This document shows, in pieces, positions 13,701 through 26,172 of a stretch of DNA of 64,000 nucleotides. A program made the translations under genes and the position numbers. Each line of letters starts with the position of its first letter. The first letter of the stretch is position 1. Source of the DNA: Dermatemys mawii (lineage: Eukaryota > Chordata > Testudines > Dermatemydidae); assembly GCA_007922305.1 (NCBI GenBank), contig ML677342.1, forward strand, positions 1,193,355 through 1,257,354, read 5' to 3'. The notes below the pieces were generated by a model, which was not told the DNA's origin, searched no databases, and worked only from the letters and a program-made list of their open reading frames with translations.

Positions 13701-14850
13701 AAATCAAAAGGATAATATCTTTTCAATTGATATCCAAAACAAGAATAATAACTTCTCACTTTCCCCACACCCCAAACACACACATACTTCTATATATTTT
13801 GATACTCAGATTGTTGTGGAGTTAGAAAATCTGGCCAAAACAAAGATCTTAGTAGGAGGTCACAAGGAAACATCCACCCCTACAATAAACTTGAACTTTC
13901 TGCTCAGACTTTCTCAGCTGGGAACCAGTTAGCCATAACAATCTAGAGCTGCTAAATATAACTTGTCTCATGAGAAGTTAGCAACCTGTTGCCCACTTTA
14001 CTTTGAGTCATACTCTAGTCTATATTTGCAACAGAGACTTGGCTGTCTTTGGATCTGATTCTTTGGTTAGGCCAAGCTATACTCACCACAGGATCCGAGA
14101 GAGAGCACCTTTCTACAACCCCTAATTCCTCAATTCAAGGGCCATCTTGGACCCGATGTAAATTAAAGCAGACCTCCTCTAAGTTGTACATGGTTGCCTG
14201 TAGTCCTGAAAGGTTTTTTGGCATCTGGAGATGGCTGGGGTGCAGCAGCATTCCAACATATCCCCTTATTCTAGGGACCATGGGTGCAGTGTTGTGCCAC
14301 TTGTACTTACAATGTGCACAATTCTTGTAAAATAAGGTTTTAAATAAGGTAGCAAAAGCAGTTCAACTTTGGTCGATGAATGGGGCACAGTAACTCCAGC
14401 CAGGACAATACCTGCAGAACCCAAAACCTCAGTCCTTCTGTTCAGTCTTCAACAGTTAAAAATTGCTCCTGTTGGGATTCTTTGCACTGAAATGTCACTG
14501 GCAAGTTAGGGTTCTTGTGTTAGTCTGGGTCGTAGCTCCTTGCACTTCAACAAGATAATGATGTCCTGTCCCCTGCCATCTGGAAAAATGATCTCTTATC
14601 TCTTTGTTACTTTTCACCCAGATTAATTAATTGATATCATCAGGTAGGGATGTGGACTATGAAGTAAGCAGCCTTCAGTTGTTTTGGGGTGAAAAAATCT
14701 CCTATTTTCCCTAAAGAACTGATCTACTTGAAAGTAAGATTTTAAATTCATAGGTATGAATAGTGAAATAGTGAAGCTACACATTTGTTTAATTGATCCC
14801 AGTCACAGTATGGACATATGTGGGCACTAGGCTAATGACATCTTGCATAA

Positions 14851-15746
14851 AAGTGGCTCCCTGGGCCAGTTTGTACTTTTGCTTTTGAGCCATGGGTTGT
14901 CTCAGGAGTGAAACTATCTCGTGCACCTGTAATTAAACCAACATCTTCAAGTCTTTTTTCACTTAAGCTGCAAGTTGAAAAGATTTTGCCACAGTTCCTT
15001 CTCCACATCTCTCTCTGGGATGGAGACATTAATAGACACAAATCTGACAAGATGGGGAATGTGTGTTTTGGCCACCATGTGGTGCAGTGTTGATGGGTCC
15101 AAGAGAGGTCACTTGGAGACCATAGCAATTTGAATTTCTTTCTGCCACTTTGTCCATCACCTGATGGGAAAGCAAGTGAGATGTGAGAAGCCTAGATATT
15201 ATGGTGATTGGCACTTTGAAAATACCTGGCGATCAAATGAGTAGTTGGAGATCAAATGAATAGTGTGACTGTGATTTGCCTATATCAGCAACTGGGAGGA
15301 AGCAGATCAAGGAGCAGGAGCAGCATAGGTCTTCGATACCTTCTTCTGGACCTAGAGAGATCTCCTCAACTGTCACACTTTCAGACTGCAGGATTGTTAA
15401 ACGCTATAGTGAATTATCTGAGCCACGACCAGATACAAGATCCACTGATAAAGAAAAATTATCAGTAGTTAGTGTTCCTTATAGTCTGACAGAAGTGACG
15501 GACTCCCTAAATGGGACCTAATGTCCATCCACATTAAAAACTGAAGTCATAATCTTATTGTCCAGATACCCCAGAGGAGGGTCCTGCCATTTGTCTTTTT
15601 GCTCTTTTTCTGTTCTGGATAGGGTGTTTTTGAAAATAATGAGGACTGAGGCAAAGGCCAGCTCAGTGATTTTTGGACAGCTGGGTGTAGCAAGGAACAC
15701 AGGAGCGTATGCTTTACATGTTTTACAAGGTTGGTGCCACAAATAA
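14851..15746 (+). pseudogene. Decayed coding-like block, parent not identified
   Basis: Two long open stretches on the + strand look like decayed protein-coding sequence. The first, 14851-15093, is an 81-codon frame containing SGVKLSRAPVIKPTSSSLF and VEKILPQFLLHISLWDGD before a stop. The second frame runs from 15264 to 15746 with a single internal TAA at 15519. It contains SSGPREISSTVTLSDCRIVK, SVVSVPYSLTEVTDSL and, past the stop, VLDRVFLKIMRTEAKASSVI. Composition is balanced and no introns are evident, which fits a processed retrocopy of one large protein or an old transposon ORF with at least one frameshift between the blocks. I could not name the parent. The overlapping minus-strand ORF of 129 codons looks like a shadow of this frame. 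Confidence 0.4.
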
Positions 15747-16602
15747 GGGGGTGTGTTCTACTTGGGAGCACCCACAAGGAATTTTGTTGGTTAGGATTTT
15801 TCCTGTAGACTACTGCTGCTGTGCAATCCCGTCGTCCTGCCCCCAGGTGAACATTCTGATGCCTAGGACGTAATCTAGTTCCAAATAGGGTCAAATCTGA
15901 ACTGATCTGTAGAAAAATGGTCTGTCCCATTACCAAAAATTTTAAACGGCCACCCGTAAATCCTTCACATATTCACCACATTTTTTTAGTCAAACCACCT
16001 AGTACTCATCATTAGTGAAAATTGCTTTTGGCCTTATAGCGCTGTGTTGTGAACATCTGACGTTTGGTGATTGCCACTTAAAATTCAGCAGTTCTAGATC
16101 TCAAGAAATAATTTAAATATGTGAGGAAAACAATTTTAATCTGAATTTATTCTGCTGTGAAAAAGTTGGAGTGGGGGTTGTGATTTACTGGAGTCAGTCT
16201 CCAGAGGTGAGCGCTGTTCATCTGTCATGCCAGAAGAACTGTTTTAAATTGAGGGATTCACATGTAGAAATGGATTTCCAGGAAGTAAATATAGCCATAT
16301 TTTTTTAGAAATGCTGAAAAATCACTCTCTTTTCTAATCAAATATTCATTTATTTTTAAAAATTAGAGAGGCTGGATAGTAGATATCAGGGCTGTCCCTT
16401 TGGCATCTGGAGGAGGACAGCATTTGTTCAGTGGTAAGAAAAGAATGCATGTAAGTTTCCTGAGAATAGGTTCACATGCTACAGTAAATTCCAGGATGTC
16501 AACAAACCCCACTGCCCATTTTCATAAAATGTACCACAGAGAACAAAGTGCAAAATGTTCTTTTCAGGGCACATTTCATTTGAAAACAAATTTCAGCTTT
16601 TG

Positions 16603-16825
16603 GAGCATAGGAATTGTCATAACAGGTCAGACTAGTGGTCCATCCAGTCAAATAATCAGGATGCAACAGTGAACATTATCAAAAGCATAAGAGGGAAATG
16701 CAGGAAACCTTGGAGTGGGCAATTATAGAATTACCTACCAAGAGGGAAAGATTCTTCCTAACCATTTCAGTTAGAGGTTGGCTTATAACTTGAATCATGG
16801 GGGTTTATATCCCTTCTCGTTTTTT
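16603..16825 (-). mobile_element. CR1 LINE 3' end fragment, antisense
   Basis: The run 'gcataggaattgtcataaca' followed by 'ggtcagactagtggtccatc' is the conserved inverted tail of a CR1 subfamily seen in sauropsids. It is followed by 'agagggaaagattcttccta' and 'gaggttggcttataacttga', also part of that 3' untranslated region. No open frame remains. Confidence 0.7.
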
Positions 16826-19244
16826 TTTATTGTGTAATCCTTACTAATTAATTCTGGAGATTCTCATCATTCAACTTTTTTAAAAAAAATCATTGGTCTC
16901 CTTCAGAAAGAGATTTAACTTGTCAGTCTGCTTATTGCTGCCTCTCTTGAGGAGAAAGGTCTTTGTAAAAGACCTATGTGTTACATTGAGCTCTGAAGGA
17001 AAAAAAGACACAAACTCAGTTCTGACCCTGCCTTAGTGAATTCCATAGCTGGTCACCCTTCACCAAAAATACCTTGTGGTCAGTGGCAGAGCTTTGGCCT
17101 GGGTCCTGTCAACTTCTTTGTCTTGTGGATCTTAGTATTCTTGATGTTGTGTGGAGAAAAAAGCAGTTTTAAAGGTAGTCTGGCCCTTGCCCAATGAGGC
17201 CTTGAAGATGAGGAATGTAAATTGGATCTGGTAATGAATGGGGAGACAGGGCAGTCTGCAGAGCACAAGGCTGATATGCTCTCATCTACCTATTCTCTCA
17301 AGAGACATATCACTGTGTTTTAGACCAGCTACAGATATTCATTTTTGCTCTGAGATTTTTTCCCCCCGCTTTTTAGCTTGCATTCCTTGTTAAGCATACA
17401 AGGAACAACACTAAACAGAGGCCTGGGGTCTATCAAGGGAAAACTTAAGGCTTCTTTGTTCCTGTTTTAATTTAAAATGTCTACCTATTCAATTGTTGCT
17501 GCTAGTGATTGCATCACTTTCACAGGCCCCCATCATGCAGCTCCTCTGGCAGAAATGGTAATCAATTAGTTCACATTCAATATAAGCCCAGTGAAACTCC
17601 TGTCAGTTCACTCCCTCCATGTCTTCTTAAAACCCAAGTAGTATAGGCAGTTTTCTGATACAGTGCTGCATTATCATGACTAAAATTATATCATAGGTTT
17701 CTAGACCAGTGGGTATTATAAATTACTATGTCTGCACCACTGAGTCATCCAGACAAAAAAGGGACAACCAAAGGCTAATTTAACGTACAGCACTATGGCA
17801 ATTACTTAATCAGTGCAGATGGTTTCCTGAATAGTTAATCGTTCTACATTTTTTCTGTTCTGCAATATCAATATCCAACAAAATGAAATAATTCAGGATT
17901 TGAACAAACTAAGTCTTTCCAGGCCTCTCCCACTGCAGAATCCTCAATGTCCCTGTTTTTGTCTTTTATTAAAAAAAAAAAAAATCTGAACTGGATCCAC
18001 AATGCTTCATGTCCCTTAAAGTGGGAGGGATCTGTAGCAACTTCTCTTTCCAAACTGGAGGAATGTCTTGCAACCATACTTCTCTAGAGCTTCAATTTTA
18101 ACATTTAATGCTCTTTCCTTTTCCGTATGGTTATATTCCTTGGTCATTTCTTGCAATGTTGACTTTTTATCAATCCAAGCTGAAATATGTTTTCTTTATT
18201 CTCAAGCAAACATTTGACTTTTCTGAGATTAAATTATTTCAGTGAGTTTTCCAATAGATGGCACTACTGGGAATGAAACCCCGAGTGAGCTAACGCAGCT
18301 CTAGTTCCACACAGACTAGCTTGGACTTTTAATAGATTATACTTTTTACAGGAAAACAGTATTATCACAAGTCTGGGAATGCTTGGTACCATTGGCAAAA
18401 GTGCAAATATACCAAATAGGTTGCTCAAGAAGTGTAGAAGGCCTCTGCTATTAAAGCTTTTGTCAAATATATGTAGTGGTGCTTCTATTAGTGATATCTA
18501 TCTGAACAATTAAACTATCAGCATGGAAGTGTGCATCAAGATAGAAATGGCTCTCCATTTGGAGTCAGAATATGCTGAACTATTTTGCAGCATACTCACA
18601 CTGTCAAAATTTTATATTGTAATTTAATTGATTAATCAAAGTGCTGCTCTAAATTCTTAAGCTTCAACTCTAAAGATCACAAAGTTGTGTTAATCTAATA
18701 CTTTAGCTTTAAATGTGTCTCTCTTGAGTTAGGAACTGAATAGGGTAGTGTCCTGTCCCAAAAAATATATTTTAAAGTATTTGTTTTGCTCTAAAAGGTT
18801 TGAAACTATTTTTGATCAGTTACTGGTATAATATGAAAACAAATGCAAAATGGATTACATATTTTGTTATAATTATTAAGTACTTGGGAGTCTGGAACTG
18901 AGGTTAAGAGAGAGCCAGATTGTGGAAGGGGGCAAGGAGGAGGGAACGCAGAAGTGTGTGTGCAGACAGGACTATAGCAATCTGCAGGATCTGCAAATGG
19001 CCATGCCATCCCCTAATTAACCAAAGTCCTCATTTCTGAGGATTCTGAGCCTCCTTTGAAACCCTGGCTAACAAATTCCTCCTTTCCCATAGACTTTGGC
19101 CTCCATGTATCCAGTCATGTACTAGAGCCAAAGAAAGACAAAGGGTAGTCATGCAGAAAATATGCAAGGGAGTTTCCACGGTTCAAAGGCAACCCTATCC
19201 CAGTATGTTTCACCAACTCTAGAAGCCAGTAAAACACCATGACT

Positions 19245-19480
19245 TAAAGGGGATTTTTATAGTGCAGTAATGCCATGGGACCCTAATCATAAACTAGGGG
19301 CTCATTGCACTAGGCACTGTACAAACACATAATAAAAACAGTTCTTGCCCCATGCATTTACAATATGACATGAGAGAACAAATGGATACAATGAACAGAT
19401 GGTAGCACAAGGTGATGAGACAAAATTGGTACGCATGAGAAGCAGCGGCCACAGCGTACTAGTTGCTTAAGCATTGGTGA
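19245..19480 (+). repeat. Old interspersed repeat ('ctaggcactgtacaaacaca' family)
   Basis: Carries the words 'ggggctcattgcactaggca', 'ctgtacaaacacataataaa' and 'cagttcttgccccatgcatt' in the order seen in a common amniote dispersed repeat. A second, shorter member lies at 55925-56105 ('atgctaggtgttatgcaaac', 'gacagtcccttgtcttcaag'). Family assignment is open; it may be an L3/CR1 or MIR-like non-coding segment. Confidence 0.45.
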
Positions 19481-20249
19481 ATTTTTTGTAGGCATTGCAC
19501 AGAGATAAGTTTTAAGAAGGGATTTGAAGGTGGGCAATGAGGTGGCAGTGTGGATATTTACAGGAAGCTCCTTAAATGCATGAGATATGGTTTGGCAGAA
19601 AGCATGAAGATGTTTGTTGAAAACTTAATAGACAATGAAGACTAGCACCATTGACTTCGTGGAAGTGTGTGGTCAATGTCTCAGTAGCATATAAAAGATG
19701 AGTAGGGCAAAGGGCAGGCCCAAATTAATCAATATGCACTGAGGGGAAGGAGGGGAACATACATATTTACACACCCCAGAGCCAAGAAGGGGGTAGGGTA
19801 CTGTGGGGGGCACTCCTGCATGCTGTGGCTAGAGCCAACAGGACAAAGCGGGGAGCTGGGCCAGCCCAACAAGACAGAAGTCACTTCAGGATGGGCTTGG
19901 TCTCCAATCCCTCCTCCGCTGAGCTTTCCACTCCCCAGGGACAGCAACTGACACCCCCTCCCCCCAGGCTTTTCACTAGCCTGGTCAGGATTGTCTCCCC
20001 TGAAGCCACCCAGTCTCCAGGGCTGTGTCCCTAACCCCCAGAACTGGAAAGGTGAGGGGTCCCTGATTGCCATAGTGCACAGGGCCCCAGTTTTTTTTAA
20101 TCTGGTATTGGCAAAGGGCTTTAAAAACGAAAAAGAGTAGTTTGTGTTTGTGATGGAGAAGAGGGAACCAAAGAGGAGTGAACTCTAAGGAAACGGCAGG
20201 AAGCCAACTGTATCTGCCTCATACTGTTTCTTCTTTGGCCTGCATTGCT

Positions 20250-20445
20250 GCCTGCCCTCATTATCTCTCATTTGCTCCTGCTTTCAGTGTTGATATACAA
20301 TTGTATATCTCTGGTCTCATGGACAATGCAAGTTCAGTCTGTACCCTAGAGAAAGGTCTGGAAGACGTTGCTGTTTGGATGTGGCAGAGCTACCTTGTCG
20401 TCAACCCTGGGAAAACAGAAGCCTTGCTGCTAGGCATAGGCTGCT
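20250..20445 (+). mobile_element. L2-like LINE reverse transcriptase fragment
   Basis: One frame around 20287-20437 reads VDIQLYISGLMDNASSV, then LEKGLEDVAVWMWQSYLVVN and PGKTEALLLG. The first word sits where the YADDTQLYI-type catalytic motif of L2/CR1-clade reverse transcriptases lies, with the catalytic aspartate pair largely lost (only one Asp remains). The second part matches the region just after it (helix, then NPGKTE). It is a dead fragment of about 65 codons. Confidence 0.7.
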
Positions 20446-22419
20446 ATTATAAAGATATTTCTTTCTCTTCATATTCTTGTTTATTCTGGGCAGTCTTTTG
20501 AAGTTAGTGAGTCACATAAACGAAGAATTTTGGTGTTAATTCAACCACATTTTTACCAGAGAAAGCTCTATTTCAAATATTGTAATTAGACTGGTCTGTG
20601 GCCTTATTTATCCCATGATAAATTTGTTCTCCTATTTATTCCTTCTTGCAGAGTGTCCCCTGGGAATCTTAGTTACTGTAATTCTTTCTTAGAAGGATTT
20701 CTCTTTTGCTAGCAAAATGAATATGTTTGGTGATAGGAGTTACTCATATCATTCATTTCTGTGTTATTTACACTGACTGCATAGAAAAGGGTGGGTCGAT
20801 TTATTTTTTTTTAAAGCCTTTAATGGTAAAGGCCTTAACTGTATGTATTTGGGATCTCCTCTTTGAATTTTGTCAGACATCACTCCCTGTTCAGGAATCT
20901 CACTACCATGTATTAAGCGGGCGATTCAGCTTTTGCTGTGATGGGTCTTTTTATGGAATCTGCTCAGACCATTTGAGCCCACTTTTAGAAAGGCCTCTTA
21001 AAGATCTTTAAAGGTTGACTGTTGTCTCTATGTTCATTACATCGTTTTACCTGTTCTGTTCCTTCTCCTTTCCTGAACTGCCCCAAGGACTGCTTTTGTT
21101 AAGCTTTTAGAGGATGATTTTTTAATATTTTAAAATTATTTTTATTCTGATATACATGAGCATATGCCCTTCAGCACTGAAGTATGGCCTTTTACAAATG
21201 ATTATACAATATTATTATATTAATAGTGGGGATTGCTAGACAGTCACACTGAGGAATAAAGCCGTCATAGGCTTCAACTGCTGCTCTGTTAGTGCGATCT
21301 AACAGAGAACACGGTATCTTGACATATGAAATATTCTTTTCAGCAAACTTTGTCTCCCTAGCTATATACAGATATAGTGACTGAGCTAAATTCATCTCTG
21401 CCAGACGCCCACAAGGGAGGCTGCAATAGCAGAAAGTGGCTTCCACTTTGTCTCTGCTGGAATAGCTCTAGGAGGCCAGCATCCCGAAAAGTGGTCAGGA
21501 AAGAGAGATGACATGGAGATGGCTCAGATTTAGGCATTGCCTTAGTAGCAGGATCCACCAGCAGGGCTATTGTGGAGCTCCCAGTGTGTTTTAAAGTTGC
21601 TCTCCTTCAGAGGCTATAGCCATGCCAATCCTGCATAAAGTCCAAGGAACTGTCACAATATATGTTTTAAGAATGATTTTTTAAATTGTTGTTTAATGAT
21701 ACCTCAGTTATAAAGCTCAGCTAAAATCACAAGACTATGTGCCATGGAAGTCCCATTTATATCGTCAAAGCAGTGTGTAAGTGGCATATCGATTTTGTGT
21801 GGGCTCTCTGCACAGGGATGAATTTCCCCCTCTTTGAATACCTGGCCTTATAGTGACATCATGGCTGGTTTTCTCCATGACACTGGGTAGGCTCAGCCAG
21901 TCAAGGATAAAGGGCTTGTCCACACTGTGAAGTAGTGTGCAGCCAACCAGGGTGTGAATCTACAGCACACCCGATTGCCACATACTAACTCACCATGGGG
22001 AAACTCTGCAGTGCAATACAAGTCCTGAAATATATTGCAGCATACTGAGCTTTAAGCTGTACGCCAAGGTACAAATAGTGTTCATGTGCCCCTTTCTCCC
22101 TCTCCCCCATTACTTCTCCAGCAAAAAGGCTCTAGTCCACATTGTTAATTTAAGGCCCCAAACTTTGCTTTTGAACTTCAAAACAATTTTTCAGTTCCAG
22201 GAGTACAAAAAAAATCCAAAGTGGCTATTTGCCTATTGAATAAAGATAGACATGTTGGAAGAAAATAGGCTGCAACTTTATTAGCATATTAGTGAACCGT
22301 CGTTTAAGATCTTATAGCTTAGATGTTATCAGGTCTCCTATTGATTGGTTCAGACACCTTACTCTGTCATCTAAATCCATCTCATTCAGATTTGAGTATT
22401 TCCCAAACATTAATGAATT

Positions 22420-22625
22420 TATCCTGACAGATACCACCCATGAGATAGAAAGATGCCATCCCCATTTTATAGATGGGAAACTGAGGCACAGACACATCAG
22501 GGCCAAATGGAGATCCCCTTTCTCAAACTGAGCATTCAAAAACTTCTTCACATTGGCAGTGGGGTAGCAGAGCAAAAAATGTAATCCAGTTCTCAGTCCC
22601 ATTCCAATGCCTTAACCTCAAATCC
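22420..22625 (+). repeat. Old repeat of the 'cattttatagatgggaaact' family
   Basis: Includes 'gccatccccattttatagat', 'gggaaactgaggcacagaca' and, near the end, 'cattccaatgccttaacctc'. This is the best-preserved copy in the window of the family also listed at 9655, 12345, 42190 and 47270. The ORFs called here on both strands follow from the repeat and are not genes. Confidence 0.55.
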
Positions 22626-25600
22626 AAGCCCTCTGAAAGAGCACTAAAGTCCATGCAGTATTCCCAGACTATAGGCTACCAAGCCAGTTGCTCTGAAACA
22701 TATCATTGTGCCCAGAATATCCATTAGTCTTTATATACAGACACTGCCTTCCATTGGGCACAATTCCTTATTACTGCCTTTTGTTTGGGCTTGTCTTCAA
22801 CTCTGCAGGAGTTAAGTGTTTTCTCCTGCTCATCTCCAAAGTCTGTATACAGATTTAGAAGGCCTTGAATCATCACCCTGTTCCTGATGTGCCAACAGAC
22901 ACCACCACTAATCCCTATTAGAGGAAATTAAAGTTAACCATTGCAGATGTTGTCCTAAAGTATTCATACTTGTGATAGAGAAGTTGTTAATATTTCAATG
23001 CACAGTAAAGGGAGGGGGGAAATCTTTAATGCAATATACATCTTACCTTTCCCTGTCATCAGAACAGCGGCTTTTTCCAAATTACCAAAGATGTGACAAG
23101 GATAGACTTAGTGTGTTATGTGAACAGGTGGAATAATCTAAACCAATGTGAAGTTGAAGAAAGCTTTCCATTTGTAACTATAGCCTTTTCTAAGATAGGG
23201 TCCTACCACAGGGATCATATCACTATTGAGTGGCTTGAGTGAACTGGAATTCTTCCGAGAGGTCCTGGTAAAGTGCTGGAATAGTAAAGCCCCATCAGAG
23301 GGTTGGAATGTGCTTTAACATTTATTAAATAAATATATTCTTTGATTGGGATTTTGTTTATTAAATTTTAGCCTGGTGCAAATTGTTACAGCCAAGTTAC
23401 ATATATAAACATAGATTTTTATAACAGAAATACTGAATACAGAATGGCTGAATATTCACTGTGGTAGTGACAACTTGAACCCATTATAATAAAGAGAAGT
23501 GCAACAAAATGGACTTATTAAAGTAGAATCTAAATCTCACAAAAGTAAACAGTATCATTTTGAATGTGTGTTGTTTCCAGATGTTAAATCTGTTTAAAGT
23601 TCTATGTTAAGGCACATATGAAATAAACAGAGTTGATTAATGAAGACTAAAAATTGGATTAGTGAAATCTTCATTTTTTGACAATAATGCAAACTATATA
23701 TTGTGGAGTTGTAAGATTTGAGGGTTTTTTAACTTTTTTCACTCATATGCACTTCCTGGACTGAATATACTTTTAAAAAAATATTAACTACTGGTTTTCT
23801 AGGTATCTATGGAATTTTCTTTCAATTCTTCTTCAGAATGTAATCCCAGAAAGACCCCCAAGGTTTAGCCTGTGCTGTTTGAGTTAGAAGATTTGCTCCC
23901 AATCTTCCAGTTAGGTCAACCAAAAAAATTAAGATATGATAGAGGGTCAGTGGAAGAAATTCATATCAGAACACTACTCACCATGTCATTATGACAACCT
24001 GCTGTAACAAATGTGCTTCTGTTTTAACTTATGACAATTAATTGCTAAAAGTAATTTAATCTGACAGTGGCAAGATGTCGAAAGACTTGTGAAGATGTCA
24101 TAAAAGCGACCTTTCTGCCCATGTGCAACCAAAAGTAATTTTCAACAAGAAGCTTCTGAAACGGTGCAATATCTTTTGTACTTTGTTAATTACTTATTGA
24201 TTTGAAACAATGCACCGACAAATATTGTCAGATTAACTAGAGACCAGCACAATCACAGTGTGATAGTCTAGTCCTGATAATCTTATACTATATAAGAATC
24301 CTTTTTCGTTGAGCCCTTTTGTACCAATATCCTATGAACTAAATTTCCTGCCTTTAGGCTGTGTACATTTGTGCTGACTTAAAATATAGCCAAGCTATTT
24401 ATTAATCTGGTATGTGGTTGGATGTTTTGAGTTTTTAAAAAATCACACTGCATTAGAAGAATTGTGGTATCTATTGAGCTCTATCCTCTTTTGTGTTCTG
24501 AATCTTCAGTGATAGGCATTTTATTGCTATAATGCAATCCTAATTTATCTCAAGAAAAAGGAACGTAACCTAAAAAAATCAGTGAACATGATGGAGTTAC
24601 GGAGTTCAATTCTTAACTAAAATACTTGTGTCCTAAAGTTGATTTGGTGTTCCTTAAGTTTAAAACCTATTTCATATCATTTGTCATCTGGATCTATGAA
24701 AAAAAATGGAAAATGTATTAGAGATGGGCCTGAGCAACAAAGTTCAGATCTAGAACTAAATCTGAACTAACAGAAATAACTATGTTTTTGGATTCAGGAT
24801 CCTTTATTGAAACAGAAACTGACAGATATGTATATCTGGGAATTTAGTTTGTATCTGTCTTTAATCTGGATAATTATTTTAGAAGCTATTGACAATTACT
24901 TACAACACAACTAATTTGAAGAGGCCAGCATCCTCTAATAAGGCATATTTCATAAAAACTTTACAATACCAAGTTAAATAAGCACTCTGAGTTTATTTAA
25001 AATGCATACCCTGAGAACATATCTGTTTTTTTATTATAAAAAATCAAATAGCTTTGAGCATCTTAAGTCTCTCTCTTATTTAAATAATTCAGGCTGCATA
25101 TAATAAGTCAGAGACAAAAATGGCAAGAAGAAAAATATCCAGCGAAGCCATTCTATTTAGTTTAATTCATGTAACAGATATAAACTGTGTAACAGAGACT
25201 TTGCTGCCTAGCTTTGTTCTGAAATGAAAACTGTTAATGAAAATACTAAGTTGTTGTTTTACCTAAATGTGTTGAAGTTTGTTAGATTCATTGTTTCCTG
25301 TGGTGGGAAATCTGCATTTTTCTTGGCCAAAAGTCTATTTTTCTTGCAATAGCATGGTTCAGAAATGTCTGTTTCTCATTACAACATATAAACAGACTGA
25401 AAGAACTGGAGAGCAACACACACATCAAGTACTTTAGGAAATGGAAAAATAACACTTTTGCATGATTTCCATTATGAGTTTTTTAAACATTATAGATATA
25501 TTAATATCAAGAGAAACTGTTGGTTTTTTAAAATATTTGGAAAATCGCCTATAATCAGTAAAAAAGAAATCTTAGAATGGTCTTTATTTGTTTCACATGA

Positions 25601-25837
25601 ATAGATTCCATTTTTAAATGTTTTGCAAGTCAGAATTAGTTTTGATTTACCTAATACCATGATTACTCTATTAACTGCCAGAAATGTGAGTGGTAAGAGA
25701 GACAGCTGCAATGCAGAACAGGGTGGACTGTTTTGGAAATGTTCCTTTGTTCAAATTACTTTATCTCTTGAAAGATATAGTTATAAATGTTACACTATGT
25801 TTGACAAAAATATATTGTGGGTGCAGTCTAAAACCTT

Positions 25838-25905
25838 AGGATTATTTAGTTTGAAAAGGAGAAGAGGAAAAGGGGACCTGAAAAGATATGTAAAATAACA
25901 AATAT
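25838..25905 (+). mobile_element. Short CR1 fragment, sense
   Basis: The stretch 'ttaggattatttagtttgaa' followed by 'aaggagaagaggaaaagggg' parallels the CR1 segment at 39455-39490 ('tttagtcttaggaaaagaag', 'gctgaggggggacttgggaa'). It is a very short remnant. Confidence 0.5.
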
Positions 25906-25973
25906 TGTATTGAAATGCAATTGTCTTAGCAATTCAAAATTTATACCAATTACATAATTCCCTGTACTCTGGT

Positions 25974-26172
25974 TTTGGGTGTCTGATTTGCATAATCACT
26001 CTACAGTTATTTCTCAATAATATACAGTATATCAATCCCTGTGCTCAGATTGGCTAATAACTATTATTTGTGAATCAGAGTGCAGAAATTTGCATACTTA
26101 ACTGTACAGTTATTTATCAATAACCATATTCTGAGCATGCAAATCTCCCTGATTAACTATTATTATTATACC
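25974..26172 (+). repeat. Diverged ~100-bp tandem duplication with octamer motifs
   Basis: Two copies about 102 bases apart share 'atttgcata', 'tacagttatttctcaataa' (second copy 'tacagttatttatcaataa') and a 'gattaactattattatt'-type end. ATTTGCAT occurs at 25986-25993 and 26088-26095, and the reverse form ATGCAAAT at 26137-26144. These are consensus sites for POU/Oct factors. Whether they act as an enhancer cannot be told from the sequence. Confidence 0.7.

Noticed and set aside
15547..15936. 129-codon minus-strand ORF
   Set aside because: Overlaps the more protein-like + strand frame at 15264-15746 and shows no recognisable motif. Treated as a shadow.
22292..22602. ORFs of 79 and 96 codons on opposite strands
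   Set aside because: They overlie a dispersed old repeat, so the frames reflect the repeat and not a gene.
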